Numbered from the stretch's first letter, positions 7,164 through 14,386 are shown. The stretch: 18,396 bases of DNA from an uncultured Veillonella sp. (GCF_938010505.1 NZ_CALLVP010000049.1:1-18396); one strand, 5' to 3'. Numbers and translations are program-made. Notes: generated by a model from the letters alone, not told the origin.

Positions 7164-7751
7164 TTATCGACGCTTGCGATAGTATTTGAAGCCCAGTACA
7201 GCAGCTATAATGACAAATACAACGATCATAACAATCAAGAACTCATGATTGTACTCGATAAGATCTTGCCAATTTTCACCAAGCACCTTCCCTAAGTAAA
7301 CGAGCAAAATCGTCCAAGGAATCGTACCGAGTACAGTCCAGATGATAAAGTGCCACATTGGATAGCGCGCCATGCCTGCTGGAAAGGAGATAAAGGTACG
7401 AACTCCTGGTAAAAGTCGGCCAAAGAATACAGCTGCACCCCCATATTTATTAAACATTTTTTCAGCAAGTTCAAATTTATGTTCATTAAAGAATATGTAT
7501 TTACCATATTTCAATAATAAAGGACGGCCACCGTACTCACCCATCCAGTAGGATAATACGGAGCCAACGATACCTGCCAAGGTACCTACGACCATCGTCG
7601 TATGCATATCAAACACGCCTTGAGCGATCAAATACCCCGCAAAGCCAAGTACGATTTCACTTGGAATAGGCACGTTAGCATTTTCCAGAACCATTGCAAT
7701 AAACATGGCTGTATAGCCATAAGTCTCCATAAACGAAATGATATATTCCAC
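7164..7751 (-). CDS. DedA family membrane protein
   Basis: A 195-residue inner-membrane protein of the DedA/SNARE-associated (PF09335) family. Conserved features: LENANVPIPSEIVLGFAGYL (22-41), with the re-entrant-loop Glu and prolines, and FFGRLLPGVRTFISFPAGMARYP (109-131), with the essential Arg residues, ending in a basic KYYRKRR tail. Some DedA proteins flip undecaprenyl-phosphate back across the membrane; others affect membrane potential. The start is GTG at 7751, with GAGGT six bases upstream. It is the first gene of a pair with the GT39 transferase, whose by-product would be undecaprenyl-phosphate if it uses that carrier, so carrier recycling is a reasonable inference. Confidence 0.88.
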   Translation of the reverse strand: MEYIISFMETYGYTAMFIAMVLENANVPIPSEIVLGFAGYLIAQGVFDMHTTMVVGTLAGIVGSVLSYWMGEYGGRPLLLKYGKYIFFNEHKFELAEKMFNKYGGAAVFFGRLLPGVRTFISFPAGMARYPMWHFIIWTVLGTIPWTILLVYLGKVLGENWQDLIEYNHEFLIVMIVVFVIIAAVLGFKYYRKRR

Positions 7752-7790
7752 TGTTTTACCTCATTAAATAATCCCCATCCGGGTTCTATA

Positions 7791-7830
7791 ATGTACTAAT
7801 TCCAGTACATCGTTTTCGTGAAAATTTCAC
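7791..7830. promoter_or_regulatory. two palindromes upstream of the dedA-like gene
   Basis: ATGTACT (7791-7797) and AGTACAT (7804-7810) form a perfect 7-bp inverted repeat with a 6-bp spacer. GTGAAAATTTCAC (7818-7830) is a perfect 6-1-6 palindrome just upstream. Both lie 40-80 bp before the GTG start, where operators are expected. I see a TATAGA -10 candidate next to the first palindrome but no good -35. Confidence 0.4.
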
Positions 7831-7865
7831 CCAACCATTTGGTACACCATATATTTTACCATAAT

Positions 7866-7894
7866 AAAAGAGCCCTCACTACCGGCGAGAGCCC
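7866..7894 (-). terminator. intrinsic terminator after the DUF2922 gene
   Basis: Minus strand: GGGCTCTCGC (7894-7885), loop CGGTA, GTGAGGGCTC (7879-7870), a 10-bp stem with three G-U pairs, followed by TTTT. On the opposite strand the G-U pairs become mismatches, so it works in the minus direction. Confidence 0.75.
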
Positions 7895-7917
7895 TTTTAA
7901 CAATTTGCAGTATGCGA

Positions 7918-8139
7918 TTATTGCAATTCTGTAGTTTGTGTCTTTACTTCGCGAGCCGTAGTAAATGCTGCTAATTCTGCATCACCAGCACCAAGAATGA
8001 CTTTATTAGCCACTAACGCATTAGCCGCTGTTTTAGCATCTTGTAAAGTAATTCCAGCACGAGGAGCACTAATTGTGACTGATGTGCTTTTACCACCGAC
8101 CGTAGAAAATGTAAGATATACAACGCGTTTTTCCGCCAT
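7918..8139 (-). CDS. DUF2922 family small protein
   Basis: A 73-residue protein beginning MAEKRVVYLTFSTVGGKSTS and containing the ISAPRAGITLQDAKTAANAL and KTQTTELQ segments typical of DUF2922, a small Firmicute family of unknown function. I place the start at ATG 8139 because AAAGGAGG lies seven bases upstream. A longer reading from GTG 8157 would use the ribosome binding site itself as codons (MKGGAH). It follows the DUF1659 gene on the same strand with a 223-bp gap, a pairing common in Firmicutes. No signal peptide or membrane helix is visible. Confidence 0.85.
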   Translation of the reverse strand: MAEKRVVYLTFSTVGGKSTSVTISAPRAGITLQDAKTAANALVANKVILGAGDAELAAFTTAREVKTQTTELQ

Positions 8140-8162
8140 GTGGGCGCCTCCTTTCACGTTTC

Positions 8163-8205
8163 ATAAACAAGTTCATCAAATCTAAATAGACTATATAAAC
8201 AAGTT
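8163..8205. repeat. 11-bp direct repeat upstream of the DUF2922 gene
   Basis: ATAAACAAGTT occurs at 8163-8173 and again at 8195-8205, 32 bp apart, in the leader region of the DUF2922 gene. The rest of the 223-bp gap between the two small genes holds no supportable open frame. Confidence 0.5.
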
Positions 8206-8362
8206 AAATTACAAATATGCCTATCTTCGATTCATATCAATAAGGATGGGAATGTGTGGACTTGCTATTTCTACACCTTTTTACGACTATATAAGAATGT
8301 ACGAAACCAGCAATTAAAAATGTGTTTGGATCACCTAAAACAAAATGGTAGAAAACCTACAC

Positions 8363-8569
8363 TTAATGTCCTAAGGATACTTCATTGACGCGGACCACGT
8401 CGGACAAGCTGTGGTCATACAAGGCTGCCAGCGCATTACCAACGGTTTTCACATGATCGTCAGACGCTTCTTCCGCAACACGAGTATAGGTTACGTCTTT
8501 GTACTTCGGCGCATCTTCGGTACCGATGTTAAAACGCAACACCAATTTAGTACGTTTAATGTTAGCCAT
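8363..8569 (-). CDS. DUF1659 family small protein
   Basis: A 68-residue protein starting MANIKRTKLVLRFNIGTEDA, with PKYKDVTYTRVAEEASDDHV and a C-terminal ALYDHSLSDVVRVNEVSLGH, which matches the DUF1659 pattern (two short strands, helix, and a VRRVDE-like end). ATG 8569 is chosen because AAAGGAGGTGA, close to a perfect anti-16S match, precedes it; the longer frame from GTG 8587 would translate this site. It probably forms a unit with DUF2922 downstream. Function is unknown; the strong promoter and ribosome binding site suggest high expression. Confidence 0.85.
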   Translation of the reverse strand: MANIKRTKLVLRFNIGTEDAPKYKDVTYTRVAEEASDDHVKTVGNALAALYDHSLSDVVRVNEVSLGH

Positions 8570-8590
8570 CGTATCACCTCCTTTCACCCT

Positions 8591-8619
8591 CTTATATTCC
8601 TGAGGCCCTCATTCGACAA
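8591..8619 (-). promoter_or_regulatory. sigma70-like promoter of the DUF1659 gene
   Basis: Minus strand: -35 TTGTCG (8619-8614), 17-bp spacer, -10 TATAAG (8596-8591). The predicted start near 8584 gives a very short leader that consists almost entirely of the ribosome binding site. Confidence 0.5.
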
Positions 8620-8692
8620 CCCTCTTGCCGTTATTTAAGGTACTTATGGTGAAAGTAGCTGAACTCTGACTGTAATACTATGAATTGAAATA

Positions 8693-8756
8693 GAAAAAGA
8701 CCTCTACCTAATGTTATCTAGAAGTTTATCAATCTAGATAACACCGGTAAAGGTCT
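8693..8756 (-). terminator. long hairpin terminator after the kinase-like gene
   Basis: AGACCT (8698-8703) pairs AGGTCT (8751-8756), and inside it TGTTATCTAGA (8712-8722) pairs TCTAGATAACA (8733-8743) around a 10-nt loop. On the minus strand it is followed by TTTTTC. It sits downstream of the stop at 8795. Confidence 0.8.
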
Positions 8757-8794
8757 ATAAAGTACTCTTACTACGAGTACTATCCATATACATA

Positions 8795-9541
8795 TTATTC
8801 GGTTTTCAAAGCCAACATAAAGTCATATGCTTTAACAGCGGCTTCAGTGTCCACAAAATGTAGAGGATTTAACATACGACAGAATTTAAAAAGATATTCA
8901 TGTTTACCCAGAATGTCTTTTATATGTAGAACGGTCTCACGGGCTGTACAAGCTGAGCTATAGCCATTCATCATAGCATATAGATAACATATAGGTAAAT
9001 TATCCTCTCGGAAAAAACTGTGAACAAAGATGAGTAAATCCCAGCCTTGCGGTGTTAACTCAGGCCAACGACGGCTATTCTCCCAATCTAGCAGAGTAAT
9101 CTTATCTTCTTCTGGCTCATAGGTAATGTCGCGCATAGCAGGACGGCCATGGCTCAACCCATAATCATGTAGCTGACCTAAAGTTTTACCAAATATATAG
9201 AAGATATGATTTAACATATCTGGCAAACTATCGTCATCAGGATGTTGCACTGGTAGTTGGCTATAATACGTCAATGTTTTACCACAAGCTTCTGTAACAA
9301 AATAATGTTCTCTAAAGCCTACAATAACAGGTGCTACAGGTAATTGTGTGTTTATGAAAGAGATTTTATAAAACTCATAATCAAAAGAAGCTCTAGGCGC
9401 AGGCTTAATCCAACTAGAGCGATGGTTACTTATATCCTGTTTTACAAAGTACTGTTTGTTGTTAAAATCCACAGAAAAAACACGATGTTCTGTCTCTTGA
9501 TCAATCATTCGATCGATATATTCTAATAGCATATCATTCAT
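8795..9541 (-). CDS. kinase-fold protein, InaA/Kdo-kinase/Bud32-like
   Basis: A 248-residue protein with a protein-kinase-like fold. Visible elements: the ATP-binding lysine in YFVKQ (Lys34), a helix-C glutamate in FDYEFYK (Glu56), a hinge region FVTEACGKTL, a catalytic-loop equivalent LHDYGLSHGRPAMRDI (125-139) and the metal-binding LLDWENS (Asp152). The loop reads HGR rather than HRD or HGD; the nearest aspartate is Asp138, six residues later, which may take over or may reflect a distinct subfamily. LPS core kinases (WaaP, KdkA, InaA) and Bud32-like proteins are the closest families I recognise; either a lipid/sugar or a protein substrate is possible. It is a single gene with its own terminator. 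ATG 9541 is preceded by GGGGGGA. Confidence 0.7.
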   Translation of the reverse strand: MNDMLLEYIDRMIDQETEHRVFSVDFNNKQYFVKQDISNHRSSWIKPAPRASFDYEFYKISFINTQLPVAPVIVGFREHYFVTEACGKTLTYYSQLPVQHPDDDSLPDMLNHIFYIFGKTLGQLHDYGLSHGRPAMRDITYEPEEDKITLLDWENSRRWPELTPQGWDLLIFVHSFFREDNLPICYLYAMMNGYSSACTARETVLHIKDILGKHEYLFKFCRMLNPLHFVDTEAAVKAYDFMLALKTE

Positions 9542-9900
9542 TATTTTCCCCCCGTATATACACTCTATAATGCTAATCGCCCTCTCAAAGCATAATAACT
9601 AGTATTTCCAATATAATATCTCCCAAATTTATATTGTATAGTATAGTCTAGTATATATAGCATTATAATAATTTATGAATTACAACATATTAGCTATTAC
9701 TGATATAAGTGTATACAATTTGTGTACTTATTATACTACAATTATCAATCGATATCAAAACCAAATTTATTTATAAAGTTAGTATTTTACTGTATTTATT
9801 TTACATTTATCGGTTTATATATATTTCACGATTAATATTTCAGTACACTTAAATCCAAATCTATTACCATTAACATTACTGGAGCTCTATTTATAAAAAA
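9542..9900. other. AT-rich intergenic region
   Basis: About 360 bp of AT-rich sequence upstream of the kinase-like gene and beyond the terminator of the fumarate reductase operon. It should contain the kinase gene promoter, but I see no clear -35/-10 pair and no open frame, repeat or RNA that I can support. Confidence 0.4.
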
Positions 9901-9901
9901 G

Positions 9902-9930
9902 AAAAATCCCCTAGCCTAAGCTAGGGGATT
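9902..9930 (-). terminator. intrinsic terminator of the fumarate reductase operon
   Basis: A perfect 11-bp inverted repeat AATCCCCTAGC (9905-9915) / GCTAGGGGATT (9920-9930) with loop CTAA, followed on the minus strand by TTTTT. It lies about 80 bp after the stop at 10008. Confidence 0.9.
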
Positions 9931-10007
9931 CTTCTGGTAATTATGATAATAGGTTTAGATTCAGACTACTATATAGACCAACTCTAATCATGTCTAAATC
10001 AAACGAA

Positions 10008-10883
10008 TTAACCTACAAATTTTGTCACTGCCGCAGTATCAGTTAAGTGACGTTTAGGCATACCCATTTCAGCAGGAGAAATGCCAAGAGCAAGACCTAC
10101 TAATTGGGACATGTGCAAGATTGGCATATCTTTGCCACCGCCCACAACTTCTTTAGCTTCTTTTTGGAACATATCAAGTTGCATTTGGCAAAGTGGGCAA
10201 GGAGTAACTACGCAATCTGCACCTTCTGTTGCCGCATCTTTATTGATAGAGCCAGTCATTTGCATTACGGAATCATGCGCAGGGTATACAGCATGGAAAC
10301 CGCAGCAATCAAGTTTACGGGAGAAGTCGATTGGTGTAGCACCGATAGCAGAGATCAAATCTGCTAAGGATGTAGGCATTTGATAATCTTCGAAGCCCAA
10401 TTCAGTTTGAGGGCGAAGAATATGGCAGCCATAGTATTCAGCTACACGTAAACCAGTTAAAGGTTTAACAACTTTAGCTTTCAATTTGTCCAAACCGTAG
10501 TCGCGGATCAATACCCATAAGAAATGAGTAATATCAGTTGTACCGCGGTATTGTTTACCGATTTGAGCTAATTTTTTGTTAACTTCGTTCTTTTCCTTTT
10601 CGTTTGCATCAAGTTCATTTTTAGCTTCACGAAGCATCAAAGTACAAGTATTACATACAGTTAAAAGGTTTAAACCCTTTTCTTCTGCTAATGCAATGTT
10701 ACGTGCGTTTGTAGCGAGTGTAACTTCTGGAGCGATATCTTGAACGTGGGAAGCGCCACAGCAAGTCCAGCCGTCAAGTTCTTCCAACTCAATACCTAAT
10801 TTTTTAGCTACAGCAACTGTTGCTAAGTAATCTTCTTTGGCAGCGCTTTCAAGAACGCAACCTGGGAAAAATGCGTATTTCAT
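10008..10883 (-). CDS. sdhE: CCG-domain subunit of fumarate reductase/succinate dehydrogenase (SdhE/TfrB/HdrB-like)
   Basis: A 291-residue subunit with two CCG (cysteine-rich) domains, as in heterodisulfide reductase HdrB, the C-terminal half of thiol:fumarate reductase TfrB, and class-E succinate:quinone reductase SdhE/MfrE. Domain 1: Cys9, Cys41-Cys42-Gly43, Cys77 and Cys80. Domain 2: Cys153, Cys193-Cys194-Gly195, Cys229 and Cys232. In these families such cysteines bind a [4Fe-4S] cluster used to pass electrons to a quinone or disulfide. There are no long membrane helices. Its ATG shares one base with the stop codon of the iron-sulfur subunit gene (TAATG), implying translational coupling. 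It is the last gene before a terminator, and no cytochrome b gene (sdhC/D) is present. The symbol follows the archaeal/class-E usage, not the E. coli flavin-assembly SdhE. Confidence 0.85.
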   Translation of the reverse strand: MKYAFFPGCVLESAAKEDYLATVAVAKKLGIELEELDGWTCCGASHVQDIAPEVTLATNARNIALAEEKGLNLLTVCNTCTLMLREAKNELDANEKEKNEVNKKLAQIGKQYRGTTDITHFLWVLIRDYGLDKLKAKVVKPLTGLRVAEYYGCHILRPQTELGFEDYQMPTSLADLISAIGATPIDFSRKLDCCGFHAVYPAHDSVMQMTGSINKDAATEGADCVVTPCPLCQMQLDMFQKEAKEVVGGGKDMPILHMSQLVGLALGISPAEMGMPKRHLTDTAAVTKFVG

Positions 10884-11845
10884 TATTTGCTTACCTCCTC
10901 AGCTGCTTTCATAAGTCTGCGAACACCATCAATACCGTTTACAGGTTTTTGAGGTACTACAAGTTCAAATGGGTTGATTTTGCTGTGTTTCCACAAACGC
11001 AATGCATAGAATGCTTGTTTAGCGGAATCTACAACACCATCAGATTTCAAGCTCATAGAAACTTCTTTCAAGCGACCAGTTTTGTAAAGGTCCTCTTTGA
11101 AAGCAACTGCATGGCGAACGCCTTTGCTGTTAGTAAGACCAGCTTTTGTAGCTTCTTTACGCAAGTTGGAAATGTCTTGAGCAGGTTTTAAGTGTTTAGG
11201 GCAACGGGAGATACAGTTCATGCAGTGAACGCATTTCCAAAGGCCATTGTCGAATGCAGGTTGAATGTGAGCCATAGGTGCATCATCACGGCTATCCAAT
11301 ACGAAACGGTTAGCTTTTGTAAATACATATGGCTCTAAGAAGTCATCTTGACGTGCAGTCAATTTGTTACATTCAGACGCACAGCAACCGCAAAGGATAC
11401 ATTCTGTACCAGCAACGAATTTTTTGAAGTCAGCTGGAGTTTGGCGAACGATTTTGTCCCCTTCATTGAATTCAGCTTTAAGGAAAATCCAAGGAGCAAC
11501 TGTTTTCAAGCGATCAACTTTGGATTCCCAATCAACAACTAAGTCACGGATAACACGGAAGTTGCCGATTGGAGCGATTGTCAATTCGTCTGTGCCATAA
11601 CGTTCTGTTAATTCGTCGATTTTAGCTTCGCAACCAAGCATTGCTTCGCCATTTACGCGAACGGAGCAAGCGCCGCAAACTGCGGAACGACAAGCTGCCA
11701 AGAATGTTAATGTCGGATCTTGAGTGTCTTTAATTTTTTGAAGGCCCCAAAGAATTGTACGGTCAGCTTCGTAATCGAATTTGAAAGTCTGTACAAACGC
11801 GCGACCTTGTTGGTAACGGTGAATATGGTAGGTGATTTGTCTCAT
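10883..11845 (-). CDS. sdhB: fumarate reductase/succinate dehydrogenase iron-sulfur subunit
   Basis: A 320-residue electron-transfer subunit linking the flavoprotein to the CCG subunit. The plant-type [2Fe-2S] site is CRSAVCGAC plus a distal Cys (Cys52, 57, 60, 72). The ferredoxin-like domain has CILCGCCASEC (Cys149, 152, 155, 159) and CVHCMNCISRCPKH (Cys205, 208, 211, 215), giving [4Fe-4S] and [3Fe-4S]-type clusters. It is longer than the usual SdhB/FrdB (about 240-250 residues) by a C-terminal extension after residue 235, possibly contacting the CCG subunit. The ATG lies one base after the flavoprotein stop (TAAGATG), with the ribosome binding site inside that gene. All cluster ligands appear intact. 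Confidence 0.9.
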   Translation of the reverse strand: MRQITYHIHRYQQGRAFVQTFKFDYEADRTILWGLQKIKDTQDPTLTFLAACRSAVCGACSVRVNGEAMLGCEAKIDELTERYGTDELTIAPIGNFRVIRDLVVDWESKVDRLKTVAPWIFLKAEFNEGDKIVRQTPADFKKFVAGTECILCGCCASECNKLTARQDDFLEPYVFTKANRFVLDSRDDAPMAHIQPAFDNGLWKCVHCMNCISRCPKHLKPAQDISNLRKEATKAGLTNSKGVRHAVAFKEDLYKTGRLKEVSMSLKSDGVVDSAKQAFYALRLWKHSKINPFELVVPQKPVNGIDGVRRLMKAAEEVSK

Positions 11846-11846
11846 C

Positions 11847-13565
11847 TTAGTACTTCCTTTCTTGTGGTTCGTATTTAGTGAACACTACGTCGCGTTCTGT
11901 TAATTCGTATTGACCGTCAGCACCTAATTTGATCAAGGAATGTTTTAAGTATCTTTCATCATTACGTTTAGGATGGTCTTCACGAATATGAGCACCACGA
12001 GATTCACGGCGGTGTAAAGCGCCCATAGCAATAGCTTTTGCTACTGTTAACATGGAGCCAATTTCACAATAGTTTACGAATGCCATGTTGTAAGTACGTT
12101 CAGGGTCACCTACATAGCAAGTTTTATAATCTTCAATCAATTGTTCGATTTCTTTTAAGGCTTCAGTAATACCTTCTTCATTACGGAAGATACCTACTTT
12201 ATTCCACATTGCATCAGCCAATGCATCGCGGATTTCTACAACCGGACGACCGCCTTCACGAGTTGTTACTTCAGTGAATTTAGCTTCCCAAGCTTTAGCA
12301 GCTGCAGCTAATTCTGCATCTACATTAGGTTGTTCATGTGTTTCAGCATAGTCAGCTGCGCCAGCACCGGATACTTTACCGAATACTACGCCATCTGCCA
12401 AGGAGTTACCACCCAAACGGTTAGCACCGTGGATGGAGATACAGGATGCTTCGCCGGAAGCGAACAAACCAGGCAATTCACATGCACAAGTTTTGTAATC
12501 CACTACGTCGATACCGCCCATTGTATAGTGACATGTTGGACGAATAGGTACCGGTTGAGTCAATGGATCGCAATGTTCGAAAGTCATAGCCAAGTCACGA
12601 ATACCATGAAGTTTTTCGATGATAACTTCAGGACCTAAGTGACGAAGGTCAGCTACTACGTATGCGTTAAGACCGGAACCGAAACCACGACCTGCAGCGA
12701 TTTCATCTTCGATTGCTTTCGCTACAACGTCACGGGATGCCAATTCCATTTTGTTAGGCGCATATTTTTTCATGAAACGTTCGCCTTCAGAATTAAGAAG
12801 ATAACCACCTTCACCACGAACCGCTTCAGACATCAAGATACCGGTACGCCCAAGACCAGTCGGATGGAATTGGATCATTTCCATATCCTTCAATCCGTTA
12901 CCGGCACGGAGTGCTGCTGCCATACCATCGCCAGTGGAAAGGAATGGGTTTGTAGTACGAGTCCAGAAAATACGGCCTGCACCACCAGTAGACAAAATAA
13001 TTGCTTTTGCTTTAATTTGTTCTACTTTACCTTCTTTCATGTTCCACACAACAGCGCCACCAACGTGACCTTCTGCAGATTTAACAAGATCTAAAAGGTA
13101 CCATTCTTGTAAGAAGTGTACGCCTTCTTTCAAGCATTGTTCGTAAGTTGTGTGCAAAATAATATGACCAGTTTTATCCGCAGAGTAGCAAGTACGTGGA
13201 TAGGATTGACCACCGAAGTTACGTTGCGCAATTTTATTTTGTTCTGTACGAGAGAATGGAGCACCCATGTGGTCCATTTCAAGTACGCCTTCTGGGCAAC
13301 GAGAGCAGAAGAATTCGATTGCATCTTGGTCGCCAAGATAGTCAGAGCCTTTTACTGTATCGAAAGTATGCGTTTCAATAGTATCTTCAGCTGCTACGTT
13401 GTTCAAACATGCATTAACACCGCCTTGCGCCATTGCTGTTGCTGAACGGGTTGGGAAAATTTTAGTAATAAGAGCTACTTTTAAGCCTTTGCGACGACCA
13501 ACTTCAAGAGCCGCGCGTTGACCAGCGCCACCGCTACCTACTACTAGAACATCAAACTGTTCCAT
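11847..13565 (-). CDS. sdhA: fumarate reductase/succinate dehydrogenase flavoprotein subunit
   Basis: A 572-residue catalytic subunit interconverting fumarate and succinate at FAD. The dinucleotide-binding loop is VVGSGGAGQRAAL (8-20). Active-site residues by alignment with E. coli SdhA are present: His234 in QFHPTG, Glu247 and Arg250 in SEAVRGEGG, Arg278 in SRDVV, His346 in CHYTMGG and Arg383 in GANRLGGNSL. The conserved SHTVAAQGG-type stretch reads SATAMAQGG here, so the histidine that normally links FAD covalently is Ala42. FAD is therefore expected to be non-covalent, as in thiol:fumarate reductase and L-aspartate oxidase, favouring fumarate reduction. There is no Tat signal, so the enzyme should face the cytoplasm. 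ATG 13565 follows AGGAGGT. L-aspartate oxidase is an alternative reading, but the B and CCG subunits argue against it. Confidence 0.9.
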   Translation of the reverse strand: MEQFDVLVVGSGGAGQRAALEVGRRKGLKVALITKIFPTRSATAMAQGGVNACLNNVAAEDTIETHTFDTVKGSDYLGDQDAIEFFCSRCPEGVLEMDHMGAPFSRTEQNKIAQRNFGGQSYPRTCYSADKTGHIILHTTYEQCLKEGVHFLQEWYLLDLVKSAEGHVGGAVVWNMKEGKVEQIKAKAIILSTGGAGRIFWTRTTNPFLSTGDGMAAALRAGNGLKDMEMIQFHPTGLGRTGILMSEAVRGEGGYLLNSEGERFMKKYAPNKMELASRDVVAKAIEDEIAAGRGFGSGLNAYVVADLRHLGPEVIIEKLHGIRDLAMTFEHCDPLTQPVPIRPTCHYTMGGIDVVDYKTCACELPGLFASGEASCISIHGANRLGGNSLADGVVFGKVSGAGAADYAETHEQPNVDAELAAAAKAWEAKFTEVTTREGGRPVVEIRDALADAMWNKVGIFRNEEGITEALKEIEQLIEDYKTCYVGDPERTYNMAFVNYCEIGSMLTVAKAIAMGALHRRESRGAHIREDHPKRNDERYLKHSLIKLGADGQYELTERDVVFTKYEPQERKY

Positions 13566-13796
13566 AATGACCTCCTCATAACTACCTATTAATAAGAAAA
13601 CTTGTTAGACTATCTCATTTCAAAAACTTATAAAAATTTTTGATAACCTAATCATTTTTCTTTCAAGAAAAACCCCATACTTATAGCGATTTTTCTTATT
13701 CCTTTACCTATAATTATAGAGAGCATTTCAGGTCATGTCTAAACCCTATTATGCATAATTAATTTTGATTAATCTAATTGATAATTTATTTCACTT

Positions 13797-13825
13797 AGTA
13801 TTTTTAAGGTAAAAAGAGGAGTCAA
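13797..13825 (-). promoter_or_regulatory. candidate promoter of the fumarate reductase operon
   Basis: Minus strand: -35 TTGACT (13825-13820), 17-bp spacer, -10 AATACT (13802-13797). It would start transcription near 13790 and leave a leader of about 225 nt before the flavoprotein ATG. The -35 is good and the -10 imperfect, so this is only a candidate in very AT-rich DNA. Confidence 0.4.
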
Positions 13826-14016
13826 AAAAATACCTATATGAATAATTTTTACAAGAAGTTAAGAATTTTACGAAAGTAATTCGGTTCCGAAATTTTTCTA
13901 CTTTTTTATTTTTTTTGGTATCTATATAATCCGCATAAACACTAGCTTTTTAATCATTGCTAACAGTTTATAATAATTAATATCCATTAAATTCCTACCA
14001 AATTCACCTCGAATTT

Positions 14017-14034
14017 AATTATCGAAAATTATCG
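14017..14034. repeat. direct repeat with 10-bp period, possible response-regulator site
   Basis: AATTATCG at 14017-14024 is repeated exactly at 14027-14034, one helical turn later. OmpR/PhoB-family regulators typically bind such tandem half-sites, and the neighbouring gene encodes one. Which regulator binds is inference. Confidence 0.35.
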
Positions 14035-14067
14035 TTTTTCTCCGCTCATAACAAGTATTTATCCCTG

Positions 14068-14082
14068 TGATAATAATTATCA
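14068..14082. promoter_or_regulatory. exact 7-1-7 Fur-box match
   Basis: TGATAATAATTATCA at 14068-14082 matches the Gram-positive Fur core TGATAATnATTATCA at all 14 specified positions. It lies about 370 bp before the response-regulator ATG and about 500 bp before the flavoprotein ATG, so the promoter it controls is unclear. PerR sites (TTATAATnATTATAA) differ in the outer bases. Confidence 0.5.
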
Positions 14083-14386
14083 TAAGTTTTTTTAGTGATT
14101 TATCGCACATCATCTAAAATCGATAAAATCATCCTCATCTATGCGCATACGGCAATCTTCGATATAGTTAGATTTTATTCATTAGCAGAATTCATTAAGT
14201 TTCTGTCTTTCACCATTTTTAAGGCTTTTAAAGATGAAGAAAAGTCTTGTAAACTCGCATGTACATTCATCTTTTGCTCATTACTATTGTATAAGGTATG
14301 ATAATAGATAAATAAGTTATATAATATTATATATATAGTCACCTTATATGGTGTTGTAGCTTTCAAAAAAAGGAAGTTTATATATA

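Noticed and set aside
8140..8362. Possible third small gene (YvrJ-like) between DUF1659 and DUF2922
   Set aside because: The only promising stretch (EIASPHIPILIDMNRR) has stop codons just upstream, no start codon with ribosome binding site, and does not match the YvrJ pattern.
8363..8587. Longer N-termini of the two small proteins starting MKGGDT and MKGGAH
   Set aside because: Those codons are the Shine-Dalgarno sequences read as protein; the internal ATG seven codons later is the expected start in both.
12330..13445. Several long plus-strand frames opposite the flavoprotein gene
   Set aside because: They are antisense shadows of a strongly conserved gene; their sequences show no domain and no start signals.
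11847..13565. L-aspartate oxidase (NadB) for the flavoprotein
   Set aside because: NadB also lacks the FAD-linking histidine, but the coupled iron-sulfur and CCG subunits identify this as a fumarate reductase/succinate dehydrogenase complex.
13741..13790. FNR/CRP-like site in TTGATTAATCTAATTGAT
   Set aside because: The half-sites are not arranged as TTGATnnnnATCAA; the similarity is explained by AT-rich composition.
14095..14301. 68-codon plus-strand open frame in the long intergenic region
   Set aside because: No ribosome binding site before its ATG, composition like the surrounding AT-rich DNA, and no recognisable family; AT-rich shadow frame is more likely.
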